In this document: piece by piece, positions 1 to 9,656 of the stretch
Layout: every line of letters begins with the position of its first letter
Numbering within the stretch: position 1 is the first letter of the stretch
NCBI GenBank assembly: GCA_021787035.1
Contig: JAJYMM010000228.1
Location: 1 to 64,000 of the forward strand
Direction of reading: 5' to 3'
From: Actinomycetes bacterium
Lineage (GTDB): Bacteria > Actinomycetota > Acidimicrobiia > Acidimicrobiales > Palsa-688
DNA length: 64,000 bases
Notes under the pieces: generated by a model
Seen by the model: the letters and a program-made list of their open reading frames with translations, nothing else
What the model was told of the DNA's origin: nothing
Databases searched by the model: none
Made by a program: the position numbers and the translations under genes

Positions 1-102
1 CGCGCGGCCCACCCCCGCGCGGCCCACCCCCGCGCGGCCCACCCCCGCGCGGCCCACCCCCGCGCGGCCCACCCCCGCGCGGCCCACCCCCGCGCGGCCC
101 AC
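1..102. repeat. 15-bp GC-rich tandem repeat
   Basis: Six perfect copies of the 15-bp unit CGCGCGGCCCACCCC followed by a 12-bp partial copy. The array begins exactly at the window edge, so it probably continues to the left. It ends about 68 bp before the first gene of the glycan operon. No open frame is supported here. It may be the end of a low-complexity coding tail or an intergenic minisatellite. Confidence 0.95.
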
Positions 103-170
103 GCCGGCGCCCCTCGCCGTGCGCACAGCGGTACAACCCGCCTCGGGTCAACTCAGGCGGTGGAAGGAAG

Positions 171-2492
171 ATGAGCGCAACCGTCTTACAACCACCCGGT
201 ATCGCTCCTCCTGCAGAGGTTGTAGGGCCCGGCACGGCTGGCCTCGCGGACGATGGGACCACGGCTCGTCACAAGCCGGCTGACTTCGCGACGACCGCCC
301 TCCTGCTCGTGGCCCTCGACTTGGCGATCTCGCTCCCGCATCTCCTCGCGGCGCGACTACTTGCGCTGGCGATATCTATTTTGTTGCCTGGCGTCCTGGC
401 AGTGGAAGCCGCCCGGGCGAGGTTCGGGTCCCGGTTCACGCAGGCGGCCCTGGTCTTGGGCTCGGGCGTGGCGGTGGTAATGGGTTTGGCCTTTGCTGCG
501 AGCATGGTGCTGCCGCATTTCGGTATGAGCCGCCCGCTGGACAAGGTACCCTTCGCCGTAGAGCTCAACGTAGTGATCGCGGCCCTGGCCCTGGCGTGCC
601 CGAAGGGCCGCGACCCCGTCGTCCATCTGGTCCAGCCATCCGGCTCGAAGCGCAAGGCGCGATTGAAGCCCTGGCACGCCGTAGTGCTCCTGCCGGTCCT
701 TGCCCTGGCCGCGGTCGAACGCCTGAACGCCGGCCATAGTTCGCTCATCGTCCAACTGACAATCGGGGCTTGCGCGCTGGCCCTCGTGCCCGGCTACCGG
801 GAGGCCCGCGCGGGTAGGCACGAGCGCGCTCAGGCCTTCTTGTTCTGCACTGCGCTCGCCCTCTTGTACCTTTATTCGTTTCGCGGGAACTACCTCTTCG
901 GTTACGACATCCAGCAGGAGTTCCAGCGGTTTTCTTATACGTTCGCTTCGGCGCGCTGGGTCATCCCCACAAACGGCGACCCCTACGCCTCGATGCTCGC
1001 GATCACCGCCTTGCCGGCTTCCCTTTCCCGGCTCACGTCGATATCGGGCCTGTACCTGTTCAAAGGCCTCTACCCGCTGTTCGCCGCCCTCGTACCGGGT
1101 CTGTCGTACGAATTTGCAAGGCGGTGGGTGAGCGGGCGGGCCGCGTTTGTGGGTGCCGCCTACATGGTCGCCCTGGGCTATTTTTCGAGCCAGCTAGTGG
1201 CCCTCGCCAGGCAAGAGGCAGCATTCTTGTTTTTTTCCCTGCTGTTATTGGCTCTTTTCGCTCCGGAGCTCAAGGGGGCGCGCCGGCAGGCAGTGATCGC
1301 CGTGTTCCTGGCGGCCATGGTCGTTTCTCACTACTCGACGTCCTACGTTGCGGTGGCAATGCTGGCTGGCACCTGGGTGGCGTACGGGGCCGTAAGGCTT
1401 GCGCGGATGCGCCGGGGAGCCCCGACCGTAGGCCTTGTCACGGTGCTGTTGGGAGTGGGGATGATCGTGGGTTGGGACGTGGTCTTCACCCATTCCACCA
1501 ACAACGTCACCCACTTCCTGGCTTCCATCGTGGGCCAGGGGCTGAAAATCCTTCCATACGGCAAGCACGAATCGCTACTCCAGCGCTACCTCTCGGGAAA
1601 CGTCGGGACCACGATGACCCCGTCCCAGTACTACGTCGCAGTGGGCCAAGCGGCGCGTGCCTCTCAGCCCTGGCTGCATCCTTTCCCTGCCTCCCTCGCC
1701 CGCCTCTACCCCGCCCATGCGGCGCCCCCTACCCCTCAGTTGAAGGCGCTGCTGCCCGGCTCGGCCGGCCGCGTGAACACGCTCGTGATCCTCGTCGACG
1801 AGCTCTTGCTCGTCGCGGTCGGCTGCGGCGTGCTCATCTCGTTTGCCCAGCACATCACCAAGCGGGCCCCGCGTGTACCTCTTGAGGTATCTCTTATGAT
1901 GCTCGCTTTCTTGGTGTTCCTTGCGGTTATCCGTTTCTCGGGCACGGTCGCCGGGTCCTACAACTCCGACCGGGCACAACTGCAGGCGTCCATCGTGCTG
2001 GCGGTCGCCCTTGGCCTTTTCGCCGAACCGCTGATGGCGCGCCTACGAGCGGGAACCCTCTTCGTCGCGGCCCTCATCATCATGATGCTGGCCGGGACGG
2101 GGGAAACAACCGTCCTGACGGGCGGCGACCCCTCGGCCTTGCTTGCCAATGGCGGTACAGAATACGACTATTTCGTTATCACTGGCGGCGAGGTGACTGC
2201 GGCTCGATGGCTTGCGGCGAACATGGGGCATCACCCCGTCGTATACACCGATGAGTTTGGCCCGCTTCGGATCTGGGACGCCACTGGCTATGCTCCCACG
2301 CCGCACATGTGGCTCACGCCGACCGCGCTCGACCAGGGAGCGTGGGTCTACGCGCCCGCCTCCGACGTCGCAGACGGGCGGTCCTACGGCTCGGTCAATG
2401 GGGCGAGCGTGACCTACCGTTTCCCGGGCAAGTTTCTACGGAATGTCGATGACCTTCTCTATTCGGACCCGACCTCCCGTGTCTACCGCTGA
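171..2492 (+). CDS. DUF2206-like polytopic membrane protein of the glycan locus
   Basis: A 773-residue protein with many hydrophobic segments (roughly 14 or more membrane spans between residues 35 and 660) and a soluble C-terminal tail of about 100 residues. Around residue 243 the stretch GYDIQQEF, followed by a conserved YPLF...P and LARQE pattern, resembles DUF2206 membrane proteins, which are often found beside glycosyltransferases. A role in lipid-linked sugar transfer or glycan polymerisation is inferred from overall layout and context; no catalytic residue can be named. ATG 171 follows a GGAAGG Shine-Dalgarno closely. It is the first gene of the plus-strand operon; the next glycosyltransferase starts at or just after its stop. 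Confidence 0.7.
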   Translation: MSATVLQPPGIAPPAEVVGPGTAGLADDGTTARHKPADFATTALLLVALDLAISLPHLLAARLLALAISILLPGVLAVEAARARFGSRFTQAALVLGSGVAVVMGLAFAASMVLPHFGMSRPLDKVPFAVELNVVIAALALACPKGRDPVVHLVQPSGSKRKARLKPWHAVVLLPVLALAAVERLNAGHSSLIVQLTIGACALALVPGYREARAGRHERAQAFLFCTALALLYLYSFRGNYLFGYDIQQEFQRFSYTFASARWVIPTNGDPYASMLAITALPASLSRLTSISGLYLFKGLYPLFAALVPGLSYEFARRWVSGRAAFVGAAYMVALGYFSSQLVALARQEAAFLFFSLLLLALFAPELKGARRQAVIAVFLAAMVVSHYSTSYVAVAMLAGTWVAYGAVRLARMRRGAPTVGLVTVLLGVGMIVGWDVVFTHSTNNVTHFLASIVGQGLKILPYGKHESLLQRYLSGNVGTTMTPSQYYVAVGQAARASQPWLHPFPASLARLYPAHAAPPTPQLKALLPGSAGRVNTLVILVDELLLVAVGCGVLISFAQHITKRAPRVPLEVSLMMLAFLVFLAVIRFSGTVAGSYNSDRAQLQASIVLAVALGLFAEPLMARLRAGTLFVAALIIMMLAGTGETTVLTGGDPSALLANGGTEYDYFVITGGEVTAARWLAANMGHHPVVYTDEFGPLRIWDATGYAPTPHMWLTPTALDQGAWVYAPASDVADGRSYGSVNGASVTYRFPGKFLRNVDDLLYSDPTSRVYR

Positions 2493-2541
2493 AGCTGAAG
2501 GTAAGGGGCTTGTGGCCGGGTGTCGCGGCGAGGCCCTGGCA

Positions 2542-3486
2542 ATGGTGAGCTTCGTCGTGATCGCGTACAACGAGGCGCCCAACATTGAACATTGCCTGCG
2601 TTCGGTACTTTCCCAGGGGGGCGCGCGCGTCATGCAGGTCGTGGTAGTAGACGACGCTTCTTCAGACGAGACGCCCGACATCGTCACCCGGATCGCCACT
2701 GAAGACCCTCGTGTGAAACTTGTGCGCCTGGATACGAACATGGGCCGTGGCAACGCCCGTGCTACGGGGGTGGGTACCGCCACTGGAGACCTCATCGCCA
2801 TGGTGGACGGCGACATCGTTTTACCGCCCGACTGGCTGGAGAGGTGCCTCGCCTCGCTCCCTGGGCATGAAGCGGCAGGGGGTATGGCGGTGCCCGATGG
2901 GGATGTCGCCTACGTGTACCGGGCCTTCGGTCTTTCTCCGCGTGGGCGGCGCTCCACCATGACCTTGACTGGGAACAACGCCCTTTTCCGTCGAGAGGTT
3001 TTCAGGAGGGTCGGTTTTGACAGAAGCCTCTCCGAGGGGGAGGACATAGCCTTGAACCACGACATGGAGCGAGCCGGGCTGCGGGCTGTGCTCGTCCCGG
3101 GCCTCAGCGTCGCGCACTGCGAGAGCAAATCGTTTGCCCAGTCACTGCGTTGGCTTTACCAGAGCGGCCAGGGTGGGGCACGCCAATTGGAACGTTACCG
3201 GCAGGTGCGACTGCCCGATATCGCGTTTGCGGGCCTGTTGGCTTCGTTTGCAGCTGGGGGTGGGCTGGCTTTTGCCAGGCGGGGCGCTCGGCGGACCTTC
3301 CTCGTGGGGGCGCTACCGGCGTCATGGCTCCTTGCGGTGGCAAGTGGTCATATGCTCGCCTGTTTCCGCCTGTCCCGGAAAGGTGCCGGCCGTTTTGCTC
3401 TGGCGACCCTGGTGGACGTCCTAATGGTTGGTTCCTATAGTGCAGGGCGCTTTGCGGGGCACTTCCTCCGGAGGCTGGGGGCATGA
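2542..3486 (+). CDS. Family 2 glycosyltransferase with C-terminal membrane segments
   Basis: A GT-A fold glycosyltransferase. The N-terminus reads VSFVVIAYNE, followed by VVVDDASSD for nucleotide-sugar binding and MVDGDI as the DxD-type metal site. The C-terminal 80 or so residues hold two or three hydrophobic segments that would place it at the membrane. I chose ATG 2542 because GCGAGG lies 8 nt upstream and the fold starts immediately after. GTG 2512 (GAAGG upstream) and ATG 2443, which would overlap the preceding gene by 50 bp, are alternatives. The stop overlaps the next start by ATGA. Acceptor and sugar cannot be predicted. Confidence 0.85.
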   Translation: MVSFVVIAYNEAPNIEHCLRSVLSQGGARVMQVVVVDDASSDETPDIVTRIATEDPRVKLVRLDTNMGRGNARATGVGTATGDLIAMVDGDIVLPPDWLERCLASLPGHEAAGGMAVPDGDVAYVYRAFGLSPRGRRSTMTLTGNNALFRREVFRRVGFDRSLSEGEDIALNHDMERAGLRAVLVPGLSVAHCESKSFAQSLRWLYQSGQGGARQLERYRQVRLPDIAFAGLLASFAAGGGLAFARRGARRTFLVGALPASWLLAVASGHMLACFRLSRKGAGRFALATLVDVLMVGSYSAGRFAGHFLRRLGA

Positions 3487-4595
3487 CGACCTTGGAGCCC
3501 GGGCCTTCACCAAGCCCTCCCCGTTATGAACCATTACCGGCACACACGTTGCGCCATGCCAGGGTGGGCCCGGACCGAGGGGACGGCGCAGCGGGCACGC
3601 CAACCCGGAACAGGCGCCGCCGTACCGCTGGCGTGGTCGCCTCGCTCATCGTGGCTGCGGGCCTTGCCGTCGCCACCAGGTCCCTGCTCGAAGGGCCGGC
3701 GTTTTCTTCGGTCTGCGTTTACCCTAGGGAGAGCATAGCGGTGCTAGGCCAGATCGACGCGCTCACAGGGCATACCTATAGCTGCGTAATGACCTTCGAC
3801 AACGCAAACCCGACCTGGGCGACCTGGGAAGTGCCTTGGTTTGCCACCACCAAGGCCATCGACCAAAACTGGGCCCAGTGGGTGGACGCGCGAGCCGGTC
3901 GGCGGCTCGTGATCACGACCAGCCTGGTACCATCTGACGCCCCTGGGAACTGGCGGCAAATATGCGCGTCTGGGGGCTATGACGGCTATGCGTCAGCGCT
4001 CGGGCGCAATTTGGTGAGCGAAGGGCTGTCGAGGTCGGTGCTGCGGATTGCCCCTGAGGCCAATGACCCGGCTTCTGGCGTGGGTTGGTCTGGTGGGTTC
4101 CAGCCGGACATGTCTGCGTGGGCGAGGTGCTGGGCAAAAGAGGCAAAGGCAATGGCGGTGCCGGGGTCTCATTTTGTGTTCGACTGGACCGTGAACGCTG
4201 GGTACGAAGACATCCCCTTCTCTGACTACTATCCCGGGAACTCCGTAGTGGACGTCATTGGGATCGATGCCTATGATTCCCTTGTCAATGGCCAACAAGT
4301 GGCTCCAGGGCGCACGCGATGGCAATTGCTCAGCCACGAGCCAGGGGGGATCTGGGATCTGGTGGCTTTCGCTAAGTCGCACAGGAAGCCGCTCAGCTTC
4401 CCGGAGTGGGGAGAGGTGTCGCCCCCTAGCGGTGGGGGCGACGACCCGGTTTACGTCCGCGAGATGGCGCGCCTGTTTAAGGAGCACCACGTAGTGTTCG
4501 AAAGCTATTTCGACGACAACGTCGGCGGGACGTTGCGGCTCGGTCAGGTGCCCAAGTCGCTTCGCGCTTATCAGGCTACGGTGCTAAATGGCTGA
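3483..4595 (+). CDS. GH26-like glycoside hydrolase, membrane-anchored or secreted
   Basis: A 370-residue protein with a proline-rich, basic N-terminal region, one hydrophobic segment (about residues 47-65) and an extracytoplasmic domain like clan GH-A family 26 mannanase-type enzymes. Candidate catalytic acids are Glu192 (in RIAPEAN) and Glu308 (in FPEWG), with GIDAYD between them. It overlaps the preceding GT2 (ATGA) and the next GT4 (8 bp), so it belongs to the glycan operon. Glycosidases inside exopolysaccharide operons often trim nascent polymer; that role is inferred. A paralogue lies on the minus strand at 14554-15651. The substrate is unknown. Confidence 0.75.
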   Translation: MTTLEPGPSPSPPRYEPLPAHTLRHARVGPDRGDGAAGTPTRNRRRRTAGVVASLIVAAGLAVATRSLLEGPAFSSVCVYPRESIAVLGQIDALTGHTYSCVMTFDNANPTWATWEVPWFATTKAIDQNWAQWVDARAGRRLVITTSLVPSDAPGNWRQICASGGYDGYASALGRNLVSEGLSRSVLRIAPEANDPASGVGWSGGFQPDMSAWARCWAKEAKAMAVPGSHFVFDWTVNAGYEDIPFSDYYPGNSVVDVIGIDAYDSLVNGQQVAPGRTRWQLLSHEPGGIWDLVAFAKSHRKPLSFPEWGEVSPPSGGGDDPVYVREMARLFKEHHVVFESYFDDNVGGTLRLGQVPKSLRAYQATVLNG

Positions 4596-5754
4596 GCGCC
4601 TGCGGGTAGCGCTGGTGAGCGACGGGCTGTACCCCTTCTTTGCTGGAGGCAAGGAAGTGCGTCTTTGGGAGCTCGCCCGCCGGGTCGCTCCCTCTGAGGT
4701 CGCGCTCGAGGTCCACACAATGCGTTGGTGGGCCGAGGGAGAAAGCGTTGCCGAGTGGCAAGGCATACCGCTTCGCGCCGTTTGCCGGCCCTGGGAGATG
4801 TACGCCGGTCCACGGCGTTCGATCTGGCAGGCTATGATGTTTGCCCTCGGGTCTTTTCGTCTTGTTGCCACGAGAGCTGACGTGGTGGATGCGGACCACA
4901 TGCCTTACCTCCACCTTCTGCCGCTGTGGCTCGTGTCCCGTGTGAAGCGCGTCCCCCTCGTGGTCACATGGCATGAATGGTGGGGCCGCGATTACTGGTC
5001 CGAGTACCTGGGGCCCATTGGCCGTGTCTCGGCCGCGATCGAAAAGCTTTCAGCTCGTTGCGCGGACCACATCGTGGTGGACTCGCCAGAGACTTTTGAC
5101 CGCCTTCGCCGGCAGGGGATCTCAGAAGAACGGATGTCCCTCGTCCCTCTCGGGGCGGACCTCGAGTCGATCGCGGCCGTGCCGCCAGCGGATTCGCGCT
5201 GGGACGTCCTCTACGCCGGCCGCCTCCTCAGCCACAAGAGGGTGGACGTGCTGCTCGATGCGCTCGCGCTCCTCCGCGGCGACGGCAGGGACCTGAACTG
5301 CATGGTCGTTGGTTCTGGGCCGGAGGAGGACCGCCTGAAAGAGAGGGCGGCCCGTCTCGGGCTTTGTGGAGTCTCCTTTGCCCGTGCCCTGCCAGAGCAG
5401 GCCAGCGTATGGGCGCTGATGAAATCCTCGCGGGTCTTTGCATACCCGAGTATCCGGGAAGGCTTCGGCTTGGCGTTGCTTGAAGCACAGGCGGCCGGTG
5501 CGACGGTGGTGACCACGGACCACCCTGACAACCACGGGAGGTTGCTCGTAGACCATGGTTCGACTGGTTACCTTTGTGGTAACGGGCCGGGAGACTTGGC
5601 GGCCGCTATCGCTCTCGCTCTGGACAAACCTGCTCGCCCCGATGACCTGGAGGCCCACGTGCGACGCCATTGCTGGGGGCCGCGGGCCGAGCAACTGGCG
5701 GCTGTCTACCGTGATGTCGCAAGCCCGAAGAGGAGGCGTGGTGCCGGTAGTTGA
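4588..5754 (+). CDS. Family 4 glycosyltransferase
   Basis: A 388-residue GT-B protein. The N-terminal half starts VALVSDGLYPFFAGGKE, a glycine-rich acceptor loop. The C-terminal half has LYAGRLLSHKRVD and an E-x7-E motif near residue 291 (REGFGLALLEA), which binds the nucleotide sugar in retaining GT4 enzymes. It starts 8 bp inside the upstream hydrolase gene and ends about 14 bp inside the next GT2, consistent with translational coupling. Donor and acceptor are unknown. Confidence 0.88.
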   Translation: MAERLRVALVSDGLYPFFAGGKEVRLWELARRVAPSEVALEVHTMRWWAEGESVAEWQGIPLRAVCRPWEMYAGPRRSIWQAMMFALGSFRLVATRADVVDADHMPYLHLLPLWLVSRVKRVPLVVTWHEWWGRDYWSEYLGPIGRVSAAIEKLSARCADHIVVDSPETFDRLRRQGISEERMSLVPLGADLESIAAVPPADSRWDVLYAGRLLSHKRVDVLLDALALLRGDGRDLNCMVVGSGPEEDRLKERAARLGLCGVSFARALPEQASVWALMKSSRVFAYPSIREGFGLALLEAQAAGATVVTTDHPDNHGRLLVDHGSTGYLCGNGPGDLAAAIALALDKPARPDDLEAHVRRHCWGPRAEQLAAVYRDVASPKRRRGAGS

Positions 5755-6799
5755 CCAACATCCGGAGCTTTCTGTTGTCGTGTGCACCAACCGAGAACCC
5801 GAGCGCTTAGCGAGGTCCCTGGAGGCCCTTCGTGCACAGACCATCTGGGAGAGGATGGAGGTCGTCGTCGTGGACGACGGCGCACCGGCTCCGCTCGCGA
5901 GCGTCTGTGGGGACTTTGGTGCCGTTCTCATCGAGCATCCGGCGAACCTCGGACTCGCGGCGGCCCGCAACACCGGGTGGCAAGCTGCCAAGGCACCGGT
6001 AGTGGCCTTCACCGACGACGATTGCCGTCCCGAGCCCGAATGGGCCGAGGTCCTCCTAGGGGCCTACGAAGACCCCTCCGTGGTGGGCGCGGGCGGCGAG
6101 GTCCGCTGTTGTGGGGTCAGGGGGCTCTTGGAGCGCTACTACGCACTTAGACCACCGATCGCGCCCCTGGAGGCAGATCTCGCCCTTGGAGTTTCACCGG
6201 GTCAACGCCTGAAGTTGTACCTGCTTGGCAACGTGCGCGGCGGGGTACGCTCGGGACGACGGGAGGTGGCTTCCCTTCCTGGCGCCAGTATGTCCGTGCG
6301 CAGGTGTGCACTGGAAACCCTCGAAGGCTTCGACCCCGCCATCCACTTCGGCGGCGAGGACGAGGACTTCTTTTTCCGGCTTCGCCATCGATTTCCCGGG
6401 GCCAAGCTGGTCGTGTTGCCCTCTGCCGTGACCGAGCACGACTTTTCGGGCGGCATAAGGGACATGTTGCGCCGAGCGCGCTCTTACGGGCGGGGTAACG
6501 CCCGTAATTTCGTAAAGCACCCGGCTTGGGGCCCTACGATCTTCCCAGTGCCGTTCGCGTCTTTGGCCCTAGCCCTGCTTGGTTTGACGGCCGCGGGAGG
6601 CCGTCGGCGGCAATGGCTCGCTGCGGCGGCGATGCTCCCGGCGGCGGCATTCCCGCGCTGGAGCCTCGAGGCGTTGCGGCGAAAGAACGCCGCGATGTCC
6701 TTGCTCGCGTGGGTGCAGCTACTCGAAGAGGCGGCATCAGACATCGGTTTCGCAAGCGGCTACCTAGGCGCGAGGCGCGAGATCGGGTCGGTCGAGTGA
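5741..6799 (+). CDS. Family 2 glycosyltransferase
   Basis: A GT-A glycosyltransferase. Early motifs are LSVVVCTNRE and VVVVDDGAP; FTDDDCRPEPEW is the metal-binding DxD region, and FGGEDEDFFFR is the ED acceptor-side motif typical of inverting GT2 enzymes. The C-terminal third has hydrophobic segments around residues 270-310. I chose GTG 5741, with GAGGAGG ending 4 nt upstream; an in-frame upstream reading to 5555 lies wholly inside the GT4 gene and has no GT2 homology. The stop overlaps the next GTG start (GTGA). Confidence 0.85.
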   Translation: MPVVDQHPELSVVVCTNREPERLARSLEALRAQTIWERMEVVVVDDGAPAPLASVCGDFGAVLIEHPANLGLAAARNTGWQAAKAPVVAFTDDDCRPEPEWAEVLLGAYEDPSVVGAGGEVRCCGVRGLLERYYALRPPIAPLEADLALGVSPGQRLKLYLLGNVRGGVRSGRREVASLPGASMSVRRCALETLEGFDPAIHFGGEDEDFFFRLRHRFPGAKLVVLPSAVTEHDFSGGIRDMLRRARSYGRGNARNFVKHPAWGPTIFPVPFASLALALLGLTAAGGRRRQWLAAAAMLPAAAFPRWSLEALRRKNAAMSLLAWVQLLEEAASDIGFASGYLGARREIGSVE

Positions 6800-7932
6800 G
6801 CCCTGTTGCCGCCGTCGACGCTCGCTCCCTGGAGCGGCCCGGTATCGGCTTTTACGCGGTCACTAGGGCGATCGTCAACGAGCTGTCTGCCGACGGCTGG
6901 CAACTCGTGCTCGTTAGCGACAAGGCTGAAGGCGCTCGGTCCTTGGCGCGAGATTACCCTGCGGCAGAGGTCGTCTGGCTCAAAAAGACGACTTGGCTTT
7001 GGTGGGAACAGGTACAGGTCTCGCGGCTGCTGGCCGGCCGCCGGCCTGACCTCTGGGTTGCGCCTGCCAACTATGGGGTCCCGCTCTTTCGTCCCAGGGC
7101 TACAAAGAGCCTCCTAGTCGTCCACGACTTGATCCCGCTTCTGTATCCACGGACTTACCTCGCGTCGCGGCTGCCGTGGGCCGTGATGTACATAACGTCT
7201 CTCGGGATTTCGCTCTTCAGCGCGGACCTCGTGACGGCGGTGTCCGACTCCAGTGCCAGGGACGTGCAGCGCTTTTCCCGCCGGGTGGCGGAGGTCGCCC
7301 ATCCGCCAGTACCCGAGCGGCTCACCGAAGTACCGCCGTCCCCATTGGCGGGTAGGCGGTTTGTCGTGTTCAATGGCGGGTTCGATTCGCGTAAAAACGT
7401 CCCTCAGCTACTGGACGCTTTCGCAATGTTCCGCCAGAGCCCTGAGGGTGCCGAGTGCCTTCTCGTAATGATGGGCGACCGAGCAGAACTGGCTCGGTCG
7501 ATGCTCGCGGAGCGAGGGCTCGATTCGGCTTCGGTCGTCACTGGGTACGTGGACGAGGAGAAAAAGTGGGCTTGGTTGGCTAATGCATGCGCCATTGCCT
7601 ATCCCTCGAGCTATGAAGGCTTTGGGATCGTGGCTGCTGAGGCGTTCGCGGCGGGCGTCCCCCTCGTGTCTGGGACCGGCGGGGCCCTGGCCTACGTGGC
7701 AGGCAGCGCCGCCATTTTCGTCGACCCGGCACGCCCTGGGTCGATCGCAGAGGGCCTCCGCAAGGCCTGCGATCCAGCCGTGAGGGAGAAGGCCGTCGAG
7801 GCCGGTTACCGCCAGCTCGAGTCCCTGCGCCTTCGCTCGGGTGGGTGGGCCGCTCTTGCCCGGTCGCTCGTAAGGGCTGAGCTGTGCGAGGCCCTGCCAG
7901 ACGCCGCGCGCGCAGAGACCGTACGGGGCTAG
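6796..7932 (+). CDS. Family 4 glycosyltransferase
   Basis: A 378-residue GT-B protein starting at GTG 6796, which overlaps the stop of the previous GT2. The N-terminal VDARSLERPGIGFYA loop is typical of GT4 mannosyl- or rhamnosyl-type transferases. FNGGFDSRKNV begins the C-terminal Rossmann domain, and YEGFGIVAAEA (about residues 273-283) is the E-x7-E nucleotide-sugar site. Bases further upstream are open in frame but lie inside the previous gene. It is followed after 13 bp by the flippase gene, so its product probably helps assemble the exported repeat unit. Confidence 0.87.
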   Translation: MSPVAAVDARSLERPGIGFYAVTRAIVNELSADGWQLVLVSDKAEGARSLARDYPAAEVVWLKKTTWLWWEQVQVSRLLAGRRPDLWVAPANYGVPLFRPRATKSLLVVHDLIPLLYPRTYLASRLPWAVMYITSLGISLFSADLVTAVSDSSARDVQRFSRRVAEVAHPPVPERLTEVPPSPLAGRRFVVFNGGFDSRKNVPQLLDAFAMFRQSPEGAECLLVMMGDRAELARSMLAERGLDSASVVTGYVDEEKKWAWLANACAIAYPSSYEGFGIVAAEAFAAGVPLVSGTGGALAYVAGSAAIFVDPARPGSIAEGLRKACDPAVREKAVEAGYRQLESLRLRSGGWAALARSLVRAELCEALPDAARAETVRG

Positions 7933-7945
7933 GGGGGCAAAGCAG

Positions 7946-9652
7946 GTGGCGGTCAGTGAGGCGAGCCCGAGGGAGGAGGCATGGACCGGAGAAGGCCCCG
8001 CGCCCATGGGACAGCTGGGACAGCCACCGGCGCCCGGCGCGGCGGGGGGCGCAAGCGGGCCATCTCCTATGAAACGGAGGAAGCGGGCGGGAAGGCACTT
8101 CGTGGATCCGCCGGAGGACCGTCGGTCAGTGCACCGGGTCCTTTTCACCGGGGCCCTCTGGAACAACCTGAGCTCGTTGGTACCGCTCGCGATCACCACG
8201 GTCGTTACCCCCTACCTGATCCACGGCTTCGGGGTGGCTGCGTGGGGCCTTCTCGCACTGGTGAACTCTATAAGGGTCTTCTTCGGCCCCCTGGGCGGGG
8301 GTCTTGGTGGGGCGATGGGCCGGTACTTCGCGCTGTACGCGGGTCGGGACGACAGGGTCAAGACAACCCAGGCACTGGTTACGATCGGCAGTTTCCTTGC
8401 GATCCTCGGCGTCGTCATCACGGCGGTCTCCTGGTGGACCGCGCCGCTGCTCATGACCGCCTTCGGGGTACACGGTGGGTTGAGGCCCGAAGGGATCTTC
8501 TTGCTCCGCACGGTCGGGATCCTGGTTGCGACGAGCTACATCCACAACCTCTTCAACGCAGTGGTGAACGCCCGCCAACGGTACGCGTTTACCAACACGC
8601 TCACGATAGTGACCTTCGCTGCCGGCTCCTTTGGGTCTGTCCTTTGCGTGATGACTGGTGCCGGGCTGAAAGGCATCGCGCTCGTCTATGTAGGCCAGCA
8701 GGTGATCGCTTCGGCTGCGACGGTGCCCAAGGCCATGCGCTACATGAGCCGTCGAGGGCTGTGCTTCCTGGAGAAGACCGAGGTCAAAGAGATCCTGCGC
8801 TTTTCTGGCAGTATGCAGCTGATGGGCGTTGTTGCGCTTGTCAACAATGAGGTAGACAGCCTCGTCGTGGGTGCCCTGTTCCATTTACGGGCCTTGGCCT
8901 TCTATAACGCCGGCTCGACGGTCTCGGGCGGGGTGCGCAACGCGGCTTATAACCTGATGTTCCCATTTGGTACCCACATGACGCAGACGTTCGCCAGGGA
9001 GGGCCACGCCGGGACCTTCGGGACCTTCGAGCGCCTGCAGCGCGCGTGGGTGATCGTCACCACGGGTATAAGCGTGGTGGGCATAGGGGCGTCGTACTTT
9101 GCCGTGGTTGAGTGGCTCGGGCCTCAGTTCCGCCTGGGGGGCGAGGTGGCGGCGGTCGCCCTCGGCGGCGACCTGGTGAACCTCTGGACGGGCGTCTTGA
9201 CCCAGTACTTGGCCGCCGTTGGGAGGCCAGATATCGAGGCGCGGTATGCGGTGATGGCGATGGTGGTGAACGTGTTCGCGATGGCGGCGCTGGTGGCGTT
9301 CGGCCCCGTCGGTATCGCTGCAGGTGGCGCCACGGCTGCAATAGCGGCGAGTTTCTTCCTTTTGCGAGTGGCCAGGAAGCGTTACAGCGCCCAGGTGACC
9401 AGCTTCCTGCGAGACGTTCCCGTGCTGCCGGGCCTCGTGGGCCTCGTTGTGACCGTCGTACTGGAGGTGGTGGCGGAGCCCTACGCGCCCACCGGTGCCT
9501 TGGGGCTCTTGTTCGCGGGGCTGCCGGCACTTTGCGGGTTGGCCTGTTATGGCTTTGCCGTACTGGGCCGGCGTACGAGTACGTTCATACGCGCGCTCGC
9601 GCGCCCGCCCGTGCAGCTTGCAAAGCTTGCCGATGTAGCGTTCTTCCAGTGA
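7946..9652 (+). CDS. Polysaccharide flippase, Wzx/MATE-like (MVF superfamily)
   Basis: A 568-residue polytopic protein with about 12-14 membrane spans after a hydrophilic N-terminal stretch of about 70 residues. The first span region (LVPLAITTVVTPYLIHGFGVAAWG) and the evenly spaced helices match O-antigen/teichoic-acid flippases of the MATE/MVF type. It should move lipid-linked oligosaccharides across the plasma membrane. It starts at GTG 7946 after an A/G-rich ribosome site. It sits between a GT4 and a GT2, as expected for a Wzx-type export gene. I saw no clear Wzy polymerase; the DUF2206 protein is a candidate for that step. Confidence 0.82.
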   Translation: MAVSEASPREEAWTGEGPAPMGQLGQPPAPGAAGGASGPSPMKRRKRAGRHFVDPPEDRRSVHRVLFTGALWNNLSSLVPLAITTVVTPYLIHGFGVAAWGLLALVNSIRVFFGPLGGGLGGAMGRYFALYAGRDDRVKTTQALVTIGSFLAILGVVITAVSWWTAPLLMTAFGVHGGLRPEGIFLLRTVGILVATSYIHNLFNAVVNARQRYAFTNTLTIVTFAAGSFGSVLCVMTGAGLKGIALVYVGQQVIASAATVPKAMRYMSRRGLCFLEKTEVKEILRFSGSMQLMGVVALVNNEVDSLVVGALFHLRALAFYNAGSTVSGGVRNAAYNLMFPFGTHMTQTFAREGHAGTFGTFERLQRAWVIVTTGISVVGIGASYFAVVEWLGPQFRLGGEVAAVALGGDLVNLWTGVLTQYLAAVGRPDIEARYAVMAMVVNVFAMAALVAFGPVGIAAGGATAAIAASFFLLRVARKRYSAQVTSFLRDVPVLPGLVGLVVTVVLEVVAEPYAPTGALGLLFAGLPALCGLACYGFAVLGRRTSTFIRALARPPVQLAKLADVAFFQ

Positions 9653-9656
9653 GGAG

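Noticed and set aside
1-102. The terminal tandem repeat as a CRISPR array
   Set aside because: Units are contiguous 15-bp copies with no spacers.
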